Positions 23,986 through 31,696 of a stretch of 34,321 nucleotides of DNA are shown piece after piece. Below the pieces are notes generated by a model that ran no database searches, was not told the DNA's origin, and saw nothing but the letters and a program-made list of their open reading frames with translations. The first letter of the stretch is position 1; every line of letters begins with the position of its first letter. Source of the stretch: Amaricoccus sp. GTDB taxonomy: Bacteria; Pseudomonadota; Alphaproteobacteria; Rhodobacterales; Rhodobacteraceae. Both the position numbers and the translations under genes were made by a program. The stretch covers positions 1 through 34,321 of the forward strand of contig NZ_JAGOID010000023.1 in assembly GCF_017995835.1 (NCBI RefSeq). Reading direction: 5' to 3'.

Positions 23986-26232
23986 TCAGTCGAAGCGGTT
24001 CGATTGCGGGAAGCCGCGCGGCGCCATGCGCCCGGCCGCGGCGCGGGGGCCGGTCCAGTCCGAGAGCTCGGGCTGCGCCACGGTGCGGGTGCGTCCCGCC
24101 GGATCCCTCCAGGCGAGGCCGTCGGCAAGCGTGAAGGTGGTTGCGTCGGAGAGGCCGCCGTCCTTGAAGCGTTGCAGGCGCACGCCCTTGCCGCGGCCCA
24201 TCTCCGGCAACTCGGCGAGGGGGAAGACCAGCACCTTGCGGTTCTCGCCGACGACGGCGACGTGATCGCCTTCGACGCGGCGGCAGACGCGGACGCGGGC
24301 CTTGTCGCCGAGGTTCATCGCCTGTCTGCCGGCGCGGGTCTGGGCGAGCGCGTCGTCCTCGGGCAGGAGGAAGCCGTCGCCGGCGTCGGAGGCGAGCAGG
24401 AGCATGCCGCCGGGACGGTGGACGAGGAGCGCGACCGGATGCGCGTCGTTCGACAGGTCGACGAGCAGCCGCACCGGCTCACCCATGCCCCGCCCGCCGG
24501 GCAGGTTCGAAGCCGCGAGCGTGAAGATGCGGCCGTTCGAGGCCATGAGCAGGAGCTTGTCCGTCGTCTCGGCATGGAGCTGGAATCGCGGCCCGTCGCC
24601 GTCCTTGAACTTCACCTCGGCGCCCTCGGCGAGGTGGCCCCGCATGGCGCGGACCCAGCCCATCGCCGAGAGGATCACCGTCACCGGCTCGCGTTCGATC
24701 ATGGCCTCGGGGCTCGCGGCCTCGATCTCCGGCGCGTCGGCGAACTCGGTGCGGCGGGCGCCGCCCGGGGCGTCCTTGCCGAAGGCCTTGCGCGCCTCGC
24801 GCAGTTCGTCGGCGATGCGGGCCCATTGCAGGTCCTCGGAGCCAAGGAGGGCCGCGAGATCCGCACGTTCGGCGACGAGCGCGTCGCGTTCGGCCCGGAG
24901 CTCCATCTCCTCCAGCCGGCGCAGGGCGCGCAGCCGCGTGTTGAGGATCGCCTCGGCCTGGGTGTCGGTGAGGGCGAACTCGGCCATCATCACCGGTTTG
25001 GGCTCGTCCTCGGTGCGTATGATCTGGATGATCCGGTCGAGGTTCAGGTAGGCGACGAGCAGTCCCTCGAGGATCTCCAGCCGCGCGTCGATCCGCTCCA
25101 GCCGGTGGCGCGAGCGGCGCTGGAGCACGTCGCGGCGGTGGTCGAGGAAGGCCCGCAGCACCTCGCAGAGCGAGGCGACCTGCGGGGTTCGGCCGTCGAT
25201 GAGCACGTTCATGTTCATCGCGAAGCGCGTCTCGAGGTCGGAGCTGCGGAACAGCGTCTCCATCAGCACCGCCGGATCGACCGTGCGGGCGCGCGGCTCC
25301 AGCACGATGCGCACGTCCTCGGCGCTCTCGTCGCGGACGTCGGCGAGGATCGGCACCTTCTTTTCGTTGACGAGGTCGGCGATGCGTTCGATGAGCCGCC
25401 CCTTCTGGACCTGATAGGGGATCTCGGTCACGACGATCTGCCAGGTGCCGCGGCCCAGATCCTCGACCGCCCAGCGGGCGCGCAGGCGGAAGCCGCCGCG
25501 GCCGGTGCGGTAGGCCTCCTTGATCGCCGCGCGCGGCTCGACGATGATCCCGCCGGTGGGGAAGTCGGGGCCCTGGACGAAGTCGAGGAGTTTTTCGTCG
25601 GTGGCGTTCGGGTGCCTGACGAGGTGGAGGCAGGCCTGCACCAGTTCGTCGATGTTGTGGGGCGGGATGTTGGTCGCCATGCCGACGGCGATGCCGGACG
25701 AGCCGTTGGCGAGCAGGTTGGGGAAGGCCGCGGGCAGGACCACGGGCTCCTGCTCGGAGCCGTCGTAGTTGTCGCGGAAGTCGACGGCGTCCTCGGTCAG
25801 CCCTTCCATCAGCGCCGCGGCGGCGGCGGTCAGGCGCGCCTCGGTGTAGCGCTGGGCCGCCGGGTTGTCGCCGTCGATGTTGCCGAAGTTGCCCTGTCCG
25901 TCGACGAGCGGGTAGCGGATGTTGAAGTCCTGCGCGAGCCGGGCCAGCGCATCGTAGATCGACTGGTCGCCGTGCGGGTGGTAGTTGCCCATCACCTCGC
26001 CGACGATCTTGGCGCATTTGCGGAAGGCCCCGGCCGGGTCGAGCCGCAGGCCGCGCATGGCGTAGAGGATGCGGCGATGCACCGGCTTCAGCCCGTCGCG
26101 CGCGTCGGGCAAGGCGCGGTGGGTGATCGTGGAGAGCGCGTAGGTCAGGTAGCGTTCGCCGAGCGCGCGGGCGAGCGGCTCCACGGTCACGTCGCCGGAC
26201 GGGATGTCGGGGTCGAAGGTGGGATCAGCCAT
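23986..26232 (-). CDS. parC: DNA topoisomerase IV subunit A
   Basis: The 748-residue protein is the cutting subunit that, with ParE, separates replicated chromosomes. The winged-helix/active-site region has [20 protein letters not shown], then [29 protein letters not shown] at 83-103, and the catalytic tyrosine Y129 in [11 protein letters not shown]. Positions equivalent to E. coli ParC S80 and E84 are Q90 and D94; to my knowledge Q is common here in alphaproteobacteria, so it is not evidence of quinolone resistance. The C-terminal beta-pinwheel repeats follow. It is ParC rather than GyrA by length and by its shorter C-terminal domain. It is divergent from the SDR gene. Confidence 0.95.
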   Translation of the reverse strand: MADPTFDPDIPSGDVTVEPLARALGERYLTYALSTITHRALPDARDGLKPVHRRILYAMRGLRLDPAGAFRKCAKIVGEVMGNYHPHGDQSIYDALARLAQDFNIRYPLVDGQGNFGNIDGDNPAAQRYTEARLTAAAAALMEGLTEDAVDFRDNYDGSEQEPVVLPAAFPNLLANGSSGIAVGMATNIPPHNIDELVQACLHLVRHPNATDEKLLDFVQGPDFPTGGIIVEPRAAIKEAYRTGRGGFRLRARWAVEDLGRGTWQIVVTEIPYQVQKGRLIERIADLVNEKKVPILADVRDESAEDVRIVLEPRARTVDPAVLMETLFRSSDLETRFAMNMNVLIDGRTPQVASLCEVLRAFLDHRRDVLQRRSRHRLERIDARLEILEGLLVAYLNLDRIIQIIRTEDEPKPVMMAEFALTDTQAEAILNTRLRALRRLEEMELRAERDALVAERADLAALLGSEDLQWARIADELREARKAFGKDAPGGARRTEFADAPEIEAASPEAMIEREPVTVILSAMGWVRAMRGHLAEGAEVKFKDGDGPRFQLHAETTDKLLLMASNGRIFTLAASNLPGGRGMGEPVRLLVDLSNDAHPVALLVHRPGGMLLLASDAGDGFLLPEDDALAQTRAGRQAMNLGDKARVRVCRRVEGDHVAVVGENRKVLVFPLAELPEMGRGKGVRLQRFKDGGLSDATTFTLADGLAWRDPAGRTRTVAQPELSDWTGPRAAAGRMAPRGFPQSNRFD

Positions 26233-26330
26233 AGATGTTGTGTACTCTGGCTGCGCCGTTCGGTCCAGCGGCGCCTTGCGCCGGCGGCGCGGTCGTGGCC
26301 AGAGTGCGCGGGCGCTGCGCGGAGGGCTGT

Positions 26331-27161
26331 TTGCGGACGATCCTGATCACCGGTTGCTCCTCGGGCATTGGGCTCGACGCGGCGCGGACGCTCATGGCGC
26401 GCGGCTGGCGGGTGTTCGCGACCTGCCGGGCGGCGGAGGACGCCGCGGCGCTCGACGCGGCGGGGCTGGAATCCTGGGCGCTCGACCTCGCTTCGGAGGC
26501 GAGCGTGGCCGACGGCGCGGCCGAGGCGCTGCGGCGTGGCGGCGGGCGGCTCGACGCGCTCTTCAACAACGGGGCCTTCGCGATTCCGGGGGCGACTGAG
26601 GACTTGCCGCGCGCGGCGATGCGCGAGATCTTCGAGACGAACCTTTTCGGGCAGCTCGACCTGACCAACCGGGTGCTGCCGGCGATGCGGGCGGCGGGCG
26701 CGGGGCGGGTGGTGATGAACTCCTCGGTGCTCGGCTTCGTGGCGCTGCCCTGGCGAGGCGCCTACGTGGCGACGAAGTTCGCGCTCGAGGGGCTGACGGA
26801 CGCGTTGCGGCTGGAGTTGAGGGGAACGGGCGTGCATGTGGTTACGATCGAGCCGGGTCCGATCGGTACGCCGTTCCGGTCGAAGTCGGTCCCGCGCTTC
26901 GAGAAGTGGATCGACTGGCGCGCCTCGCCGCACCGCGAGGCCTACGAGACCACGCTGATGAAGCGGCTCTATGCGCCGGAGGGCGCGGCGAAGGGGCGGT
27001 TCGAGCTGCCCGCCTCGGCGGTGACGGCCAAGCTCGTCCGCGCGCTCGAGAGCCAGCGCCCGGCGCCGCGCTATCGGGTGACGACGGCGACCCACATCAT
27101 GGCCGGGCTGACGCGGGCCCTGCCGACGCGGGCGCTCGACGCCCTGGCGGCGCGGCTTTGA
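26331..27161 (+). CDS. Short-chain dehydrogenase/reductase (first gene of lipid cassette)
   Basis: The start is set at TTG 26331 ([14 protein letters not shown]), which has GGAGGG 5 bases upstream. A longer frame from 26235 would add 32 unlikely residues. The 276-residue protein is a classical SDR: nucleotide motif TGCSSGIG at 7-14, NNGA at 79-82, catalytic S131/S132, Y145 and K149. ATCR near 30-33 suggests NADP(H) preference. The substrate is unknown. Its stop overlaps the start of the phosphatidyltransferase by 4 bases, so it likely acts in the same lipid pathway, for example on an alcohol or keto group of the lipid or head group (inference). Confidence 0.88.
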   Translation: MRTILITGCSSGIGLDAARTLMARGWRVFATCRAAEDAAALDAAGLESWALDLASEASVADGAAEALRRGGGRLDALFNNGAFAIPGATEDLPRAAMREIFETNLFGQLDLTNRVLPAMRAAGAGRVVMNSSVLGFVALPWRGAYVATKFALEGLTDALRLELRGTGVHVVTIEPGPIGTPFRSKSVPRFEKWIDWRASPHREAYETTLMKRLYAPEGAAKGRFELPASAVTAKLVRALESQRPAPRYRVTTATHIMAGLTRALPTRALDALAARL

Positions 27162-27787
27162 GCGGGGCGGGGGAGCGCCGACCGCTCGCCTCGCGCAAGA
27201 CGCGCGCGGCGCAGGCGGCCGCCGGCTGGCTGACCCGGGCGGGGGCGAGCCCGGACGCGATCTCGGCGGCGGGGATCGTCGCGGCGGGGCTGGCCTGCGC
27301 GGCGCTGGCGTTCGCGCCGGAGCGGGCCTGGGCTTGGCTCGCCGGCGCGGTCTTCGTGCAGTTGCGGCTGGCGGCGAACCTGCTCGACGGCATGGTGGCG
27401 ATCGAGGGCGGGCGCGGCGGGCCGGTCGGCCCGCTCTGGAACGAGGCGCCCGACCGGGTGGAGGACACGCTGATCCTCGTCGGCTTCGGCCTCGCCGCGG
27501 GCGCCTACGACCTCGGGCTGTGGGCGGCGGTGGCGGCGCTGTTCACGGCCTATGTGCGGGTGCTCGGCGGCACGCTCGGGCTGGCGCAGAGCTTCATGGG
27601 CCCGATGGCCAAGCAGCATCGCATGGCGCTGGTCACGCTCGGCTGCCTTGTCGGCTTCGCCGAGACGATGCTCGACGGCGAGCCGCGGCTGGCCCGGCTG
27701 ATCCTGTGGGCGGTGTTGCTGGGGACGCTGGCGACGGCGCTGCGCCGGCTCCGCGCCATCGCCGGAGCGTTGAGGGCGCGCGCATGA
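27158..27787 (+). CDS. CDP-alcohol phosphatidyltransferase, YnbA-like
   Basis: The 209-residue membrane enzyme should swap CMP of a CDP-diacylglycerol-like lipid for an alcohol. The active-site motif is a variant: NLLDGMVAIEGG, then WNEAPDRVED. The usual D..DG..AR...G...D...D has become N..DG..AI...N...D...D. E. coli YnbA, as I recall it, has the same N..DGM.A and NE..D...D pattern, so this is a YnbA-type enzyme and not PgsA or PssA. The start is TTG in a TTGA overlap with the SDR gene, and its stop overlaps the PlsC-like gene (ATGA). At least four membrane segments are visible. The acceptor alcohol is unknown. Confidence 0.83.
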   Translation: MSGAGERRPLASRKTRAAQAAAGWLTRAGASPDAISAAGIVAAGLACAALAFAPERAWAWLAGAVFVQLRLAANLLDGMVAIEGGRGGPVGPLWNEAPDRVEDTLILVGFGLAAGAYDLGLWAAVAALFTAYVRVLGGTLGLAQSFMGPMAKQHRMALVTLGCLVGFAETMLDGEPRLARLILWAVLLGTLATALRRLRAIAGALRARA

Positions 27788-28425
27788 TCCTCGAGGCCGT
27801 CCTCGTCGGGCTCACGCGGTTCCTGGTCGGCGGGCGGGCCTACTGGCTCGGGGCGCAACCGACCTCGCGCCAGCGCATCTACTTCGCCAACCACCGCTCG
27901 AACGCCGACACCGTGGTGCTGTGGGCGGCGCTGCCGCCGCCGCTGCGGCGGCGCACCCGGCCGGTGGCGGCGCAGGACTACTGGGCCCATGGCCGCCTGC
28001 GCCGTCTTTTCGCGCTCGATGTGCTGCATGCGGTGCTGATCGACCGGGGCGGCGGGCGCGACGCGCTCGACCCGCTGCACGAGGCGCTGGCCGAGGGCTG
28101 TTCGCTCATCATCTTTCCGGAGGGCGGGCGCGGACCCGGGCCGGCGCCGCTGCCGTTCAAGAGCGGCCTCTACCATCTCGCGCTCGCCCATCCGGGCGCG
28201 CAGCTCGTCCCGGTCTGGCTCGACGACGTGGGCCGCGCCCTGCCCAAGGGCGTGTCGATCCCGATCCCGGTCTCGACGCGGGCGCTGATCGGCGCGCCGA
28301 TCGCGCCGGACCCCGGCGAAACGCGCGACGCCTTCCTGACGCGGGCGCGCGATGCGGTGGTGGCGCTGGGGCTCAGCCTCCATCCCGACTTGCCGGTCGC
28401 GCCGCCGGAGCCGCCCCATGCGTGA
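27784..28425 (+). CDS. PlsC-like 1-acyl-glycerol-3-phosphate acyltransferase
   Basis: The 213-residue protein has the acyltransferase block I as ANHRSNADTVV (H-x4-D catalytic pair, residues about 35-45) and block III as FPEGGRG, a variant of FPEGTR. The later PVWLDDVGRALPKG fits block IV. It should move an acyl chain from CoA or ACP to a lysophosphatidate-type acceptor at the inner membrane. It overlaps both neighbours (4 bases before, 8 after), which puts it between a phosphatidyltransferase and a cytidylyltransferase, in line with building phosphatidic acid or a related lipid for this cassette. Confidence 0.85.
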   Translation: MILEAVLVGLTRFLVGGRAYWLGAQPTSRQRIYFANHRSNADTVVLWAALPPPLRRRTRPVAAQDYWAHGRLRRLFALDVLHAVLIDRGGGRDALDPLHEALAEGCSLIIFPEGGRGPGPAPLPFKSGLYHLALAHPGAQLVPVWLDDVGRALPKGVSIPIPVSTRALIGAPIAPDPGETRDAFLTRARDAVVALGLSLHPDLPVAPPEPPHA

Positions 28426-29359
28426 CCTCCTGCTCGCCCCGCTGCCGCTTACCTTCGAGGCGTTGTTCGTCTTCCTGCTCGTGGCGAGCCTCGTCGGCCG
28501 CGCGCTGGCGCGCAGGCGCCCGGAGGACGCGACGATCCGCAACGCCAACGACCGGATCCGGTCATGGTGGGCGATCTCGGTCATACTCGCGATCACCTTC
28601 GCGTTCGGGACGACGGCGACGATCCTGCTCTTCGCGCTCGTGTCCTTCTGGTGCCTGCGCGAGTTCCTCTCGCTCACGCCCACGCGGCTTGCCGATCACT
28701 ACGCGCTGGCGGCGGCGTTCTACCTGTTCCTGCCGCTCCAGTTCGCGCTGCTGCTCTGGCCCTGGCCCGGCGTCTTCGTGATCGCGATCCCGGTCTACGG
28801 CTTCCTCGCCCTGCCGGCGCTGTCGCTCGTCTTCGGCGAGACCGACGACTTCCTGCAACGGGTGGCGAAGATCCAGTGGGCGCTGATGCTGACGGTCTAC
28901 GCGCTCAGCCATGCGCCGGCGCTGCTGCTCCTGCGGTTCGACGACTACCCGGCGGGGCCGTTCGGCCTCCTCGCCTTCCTGCTCCTCGTCACCCAGGGGA
29001 GCGACGTGGCGCAGTACCTCGCCGGCAAGCGCTTCGGGCGGACGCCGCTCGCGCCGCGGATCAGCCCGAACAAGACGCGCGAGGGTCTGCTCTACGGCGG
29101 AGGCGCCGCCACGGTGCTCGGGGGCGCGCTCCATGGCCTGACGCCGTTCGGGTTCTGGGGGGCGCTCGCGATGGCGGCGGTCCTGGTGGCCGCGGGGGCG
29201 CTCGGGGGGCTGGTGCTGTCGGCGGTCAAGCGATCGCTCGGGGCGAAGGACTGGGGAACCATGATCGAGGGCCATGGCGGCATGCTCGACCGCATGGACA
29301 GCCTCGCCTTCTCGGCGCCGCTGCTGTTCCACCTCGCGAACTATTTCTGGGCGGTCTGA
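28418..29359 (+). CDS. Phosphatidate cytidylyltransferase, CdsA/YnbB-like
   Basis: The 313-residue protein has about eight membrane segments and ends with a full CdsA signature at 268-294: SAVKRSLGAKDWG, then IEGHGGMLDRMD. It should activate phosphatidic acid with CTP to CDP-diacylglycerol. Its place after YnbA-like and PlsC-like genes, and its polar N-terminal region after the first membrane segment (LARRRPEDATIRNAND), suggest a YnbB-type paralogue rather than the housekeeping CdsA, which usually sits with dxr, rseP or bamA genes. In E. coli YnbB has, as I recall, been tied to the glycolipid MPIase. It is the last gene of the cassette. Confidence 0.88.
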   Translation: MRDLLLAPLPLTFEALFVFLLVASLVGRALARRRPEDATIRNANDRIRSWWAISVILAITFAFGTTATILLFALVSFWCLREFLSLTPTRLADHYALAAAFYLFLPLQFALLLWPWPGVFVIAIPVYGFLALPALSLVFGETDDFLQRVAKIQWALMLTVYALSHAPALLLLRFDDYPAGPFGLLAFLLLVTQGSDVAQYLAGKRFGRTPLAPRISPNKTREGLLYGGGAATVLGGALHGLTPFGFWGALAMAAVLVAAGALGGLVLSAVKRSLGAKDWGTMIEGHGGMLDRMDSLAFSAPLLFHLANYFWAV

Positions 29360-29396
29360 TCCGAGGCCGGCGAGCTCCAAGCCATCAGCGCAACAC

Positions 29397-29416
29397 GGCT
29401 AACACGCGTGATAGCC
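29397..29416. promoter_or_regulatory. 20-bp near-perfect palindrome downstream of the lipid cassette
   Basis: The arms GGCTAACACG and CGTGATAGCC match except for one pair. The core CACGCGTGATAGC is identical to bases 15571-15583 beside the second imelysin gene. It lies 38 bases after the cdsA-like stop and is followed by an AT-rich run (29421-29446). It could be an operator or the hairpin that ends the cassette transcript. The rest of the 215-base gap holds only the hairpin at 29537-29563. Confidence 0.4.
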
Positions 29417-29536
29417 GGACAACCAATTGATTTCAAATTATAAATCCGACCGCGGATCGGCGCGTTCCACGCGAGAAGCCGCCGAAGCGCGCCGGGATCG
29501 ATGAAAACATGCAACCTCTCCGCGCTCGAAGGCGCT

Positions 29537-29563
29537 CGCCGGGGCGTGGCGCGCGCCCCGGCG
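29537..29563 (-). terminator. Hairpin after yccF
   Basis: A perfect 10-bp stem (29537-29546 with 29554-29563) with a 7-nt loop starts 12 bases beyond the yccF stop on the minus strand. No T-run follows, so it is terminator-like rather than a textbook terminator. Confidence 0.45.
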
Positions 29564-29574
29564 GACCCGCTGCG

Positions 29575-30051
29575 TCAGGCCGGCGTCGCCCGGTAGGCGG
29601 CGAGCGTTCGCTCGGCCGCGTCCTTGCGAACGAGCTCGGCGAGTTCCGCCGTCACCACGCGCCGGCCGACTGGCCAAAGCGAAATGGCCGCCAGCTTGAA
29701 GGACTGAAGACCGAACGGAATGCCGATGAGCGTGAGGCAATTCACCACACCCGCAATGGCGTACATCACGAAAAGGATGATTCCGAACGTCATCGCCCAA
29801 ATGATGTTGAAGATGAAACCGATCGTTCCCGTGGCGGCGGTTGTGGCCGAAATTCCCTTCCGGTCCAGATCGCGGACATGAACGATTTCCTTTCCGAACG
29901 GCCAGGCGGAAAGTTTTGCCATTTCGATCGCGGCCCTGGTGAGCGGAAGGCCGACAATCGTCAGCGCGAACACCGCTGCGCCGATGAGCCAGACGAGCGC
30001 GGTGATTCCACCACCAAGCACGAACCAGATGACATTTCCTGCGAATCTCAC
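29575..30051 (-). CDS. yccF: YccF-family (DUF307-type) inner-membrane protein
   Basis: The 158-residue protein has two copies of the YccF domain: IVGLPLTRAAIEMAKLSAWPFG near 32-53 and LIGIPFGLQSFKLAAISLWPVG near 108-129, each next to hydrophobic helices. The start is the GTG at 30049-30051, with GGAGG 6 bases upstream; a GTG 15 bases earlier would lie before that site. The function of YccF is unknown. The gene is poorer in GC than its neighbours: by hand count 26 of 60 bases are G/C in 29761-29820 and 33 of 60 in 29881-29940. This points to acquisition from elsewhere. It stands alone, convergent with the lipid cassette. Confidence 0.85.
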   Translation of the reverse strand: MRFAGNVIWFVLGGGITALVWLIGAAVFALTIVGLPLTRAAIEMAKLSAWPFGKEIVHVRDLDRKGISATTAATGTIGFIFNIIWAMTFGIILFVMYAIAGVVNCLTLIGIPFGLQSFKLAAISLWPVGRRVVTAELAELVRKDAAERTLAAYRATPA

Positions 30052-30095
30052 GATGACCCTCCGCACGCTGGATGGCGGTCAACGTCATTGCCAAA

Positions 30096-30119
30096 GCTTA
30101 ACAGGTTGCTGAAGAAGTC
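30096..30119. mobile_element. Possible insertion-sequence end (terminal inverted repeat remnant)
   Basis: The stretch contains AACAGGTTGCTGAAGAAGTC. It resembles the AACAGGTTGCTGAAAAAGTC ends that I associate with IS1182/IS5-type elements. It lies just upstream of the compositionally odd yccF gene. No partner repeat was found in 29360-29574 and no transposase frame is near, so this is at best a solo remnant. Confidence 0.35.
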
Positions 30120-30183
30120 TCCGGGCTACCCGGTATTTGCCGCGCCGTTTCCGGGTCCGGCCCCGTCGCGCGAGTGAACCGGC

Positions 30184-30447
30184 CTACATGCGGCCCCAGA
30201 AGTCGAGGTCGCGCATGGTGATGCCGCCCCACAGGATCAGGGCGCAGAGCGGGGCCCAGAGCGCGACGGCGATCACCGTGACCCAGAGGAACTTGCGCCG
30301 GAGCCCCGCCTCGGACGGCGCCGAGGCGGGGGTGCCGGGTTCGACCTCGCCGCTCTCGTCCTGGGTCCGGAGCCCGATCGGCAGCGCGACGAAGAGGGTC
30401 AGGAACCAGATGACGACGAAGAGGACGATCGCCCCGGTGATGGTCAC
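30184..30447 (-). CDS. DUF1467 family membrane protein
   Basis: The 87-residue protein starts with GTG (MTITGAIVLFVVIWFLTLFV), has two membrane segments (about 5-24 and 54-75) and a polar loop containing the family pattern EVEPGTPASAP. It ends MRDLDFWGRM. DUF1467 proteins are short, of unknown function and typical of alphaproteobacteria, often directly behind the epimerase gene, as here (5-base gap). GAGGAGG at the end of that gene serves as the ribosome site. It is missed if only long frames are considered. Confidence 0.85.
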   Translation of the reverse strand: MTITGAIVLFVVIWFLTLFVALPIGLRTQDESGEVEPGTPASAPSEAGLRRKFLWVTVIAVALWAPLCALILWGGITMRDLDFWGRM

Positions 30448-30452
30448 GGGAC

Positions 30453-30857
30453 TCAGGCCTCCTCGAGTTCGACCAGAGTGCCGTTGAAATCCTTGGGATG
30501 CAGGAACAGCACCGGCTTGCCGTGCGCGCCGATCTTCGGCTCGCCGTCGCCGAGGACGCGCGCGCCCGACGCCTTCAGCCGGTCGCGGGCGGCGCGGATG
30601 TCGTCGACCTCGTAGCAGACGTGGTGGATGCCGCCCGAAGGGTTCTTGGCGAGGAAGGCCGCGATCGGGGAGTTCTCGCCGAGCGGGTGCAGGAGTTCGA
30701 TCTTGGTGTTCGGCAACTCGATGAACACGACGGTGACGCCGTGGTCGGGCTCGGCCTGCGGGGCGCGGACGAGCGCGCCGAGGGTGTCGCGGTACTGCGC
30801 GGCGGCGGCCTCGAGGTCGGGCACCGCGATGGCCACGTGGTTCAGGCGTCCGATCAT
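30453..30857 (-). CDS. mce: Methylmalonyl-CoA (ethylmalonyl-CoA) epimerase
   Basis: The 134-residue glyoxalase-fold enzyme interconverts the 2R and 2S forms of methylmalonyl-CoA, and in many Rhodobacterales also ethylmalonyl-CoA, for propionate use or the ethylmalonyl-CoA pathway. Likely metal ligands are H7 in LNHVAIAV, E54 in TKIELLHP, one of H78/H79 in GGIHHVCYEV, and E130 in GTLVELEEA. Length and ending are typical. It follows the SDR gene by 29 bases and precedes DUF1467 by 5, all on the purF strand. No mutase or crotonyl-CoA reductase gene is in the window. Confidence 0.93.
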   Translation of the reverse strand: MIGRLNHVAIAVPDLEAAAAQYRDTLGALVRAPQAEPDHGVTVVFIELPNTKIELLHPLGENSPIAAFLAKNPSGGIHHVCYEVDDIRAARDRLKASGARVLGDGEPKIGAHGKPVLFLHPKDFNGTLVELEEA

Positions 30858-30886
30858 GCTGGCCTCCGGAGCTGACGGCGGGGTGT

Positions 30887-31576
30887 CTAGGGGATTCGCT
30901 GCAGTGCGGCAACGTCGGCGAGTTCGGCGAGGAGGCGCGCGGCCTCGACGGCGCAGGGGCTGAGGCCGTCGCGGTTCTCGGCCGGGTAGAAGCGCGCGCG
31001 CAGCGCCGTCGGCATCGGCTCGGGGCGGAACAGCAGCACGCGCGGGCCGATGCGCTCGGTCTCGCGCGCCCAGGAGGCGGCGAGCGCGTCGGCGGCGGCC
31101 TTGGTCGCGCCGTAGCTGCCCCAGAACGGCCGGCCGGCGCGGTCGTCGGCGACCTGGACGAAGACGCCGGCAGGGGCGGCCTCGAGCAGCGGGGCGACCA
31201 TGCGGATCAGGCGTTGCATCCCGCGAAGGTTCACTTCAACGCTGGCGTCGAAGTCCTTGGCGGCGATGTGGTGCGCGGGCGTGAGCGGCGCGGCGTGGGC
31301 GGCGGCGTGGACGACGAGGTCGAGCCGGCCCCAGCGCTGGTGGATGGCGAGGCAGAGCCGGGCGAGGCCGCCCTCGTCGGTGATCGAAAGCGGCGCGAGC
31401 ACCGGGCCGGGGCCGCCGGCGGCCTCGATCGCGTCGGCGAGGTCCTCGAGCCCGCCCACGGTGCGGGCCATGCCGATCACGGTCGCGCCGGCGGCGCCGA
31501 GGGCGGAGGCGACGGCGTAACCGAGGCCGCGGCTCGCGCCGGTGACGAGGGCGACGGTGTCGGGGTCGGGAGTCAT
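30887..31576 (-). CDS. SDR-family protein with altered catalytic serine
   Basis: The 229-residue protein has TGASRGLG at 12-19, HAAAH at 90-94 in place of NNAG, N116, and the YxxxK pair Y155/K159 in SYGATKAA. The serine normally 13 residues before the tyrosine is missing: the stretch reads VQVADDRAG, with V142-A143-D144 there. It may therefore be a weak or non-classical dehydrogenase. The start is the ATG at 31576 with GAGGCG upstream; an earlier start at 31597 would add seven residues. It is placed 120 bases after purF, a position where Rhodobacterales often carry such a gene, and its role is unknown. Confidence 0.85.
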   Translation of the reverse strand: MTPDPDTVALVTGASRGLGYAVASALGAAGATVIGMARTVGGLEDLADAIEAAGGPGPVLAPLSITDEGGLARLCLAIHQRWGRLDLVVHAAAHAAPLTPAHHIAAKDFDASVEVNLRGMQRLIRMVAPLLEAAPAGVFVQVADDRAGRPFWGSYGATKAAADALAASWARETERIGPRVLLFRPEPMPTALRARFYPAENRDGLSPCAVEAARLLAELADVAALQRIP

Positions 31577-31620
31577 GGCGCGCCTCGCATCATCCATTTG
31601 GAATTGCCCGAAAAAGCGGC

Positions 31621-31654
31621 GCTGGAATGCGGCTGGAACCGGGCTGGAATCCGG
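31621..31654. repeat. Three tandem 11-12-bp repeats between purF and the SDR gene
   Basis: GCTGGAATGCG, GCTGGAACCGG and GCTGGAATCCGG follow each other directly in the 120-base gap. All three share GCTGGAA. They are short and non-coding. They could be a slippage product or a repeated binding site; nothing decides between these. Confidence 0.6.
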
Positions 31655-31696
31655 CTTGCCACTTCTTTGCGGGCGGTTAGCACAAGGCCATCCGCA

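Noticed and set aside
26235-26330. N-terminal extension of the first SDR from the ATG at 26235
   Set aside because: The added residues lack any SDR feature, whereas the TTG at 26331 has a strong ribosome site and starts right at the nucleotide-binding strand.
23971-26346. A 791-codon plus-strand frame opposite parC
   Set aside because: It is a shadow of parC, low in complexity and without any domain.
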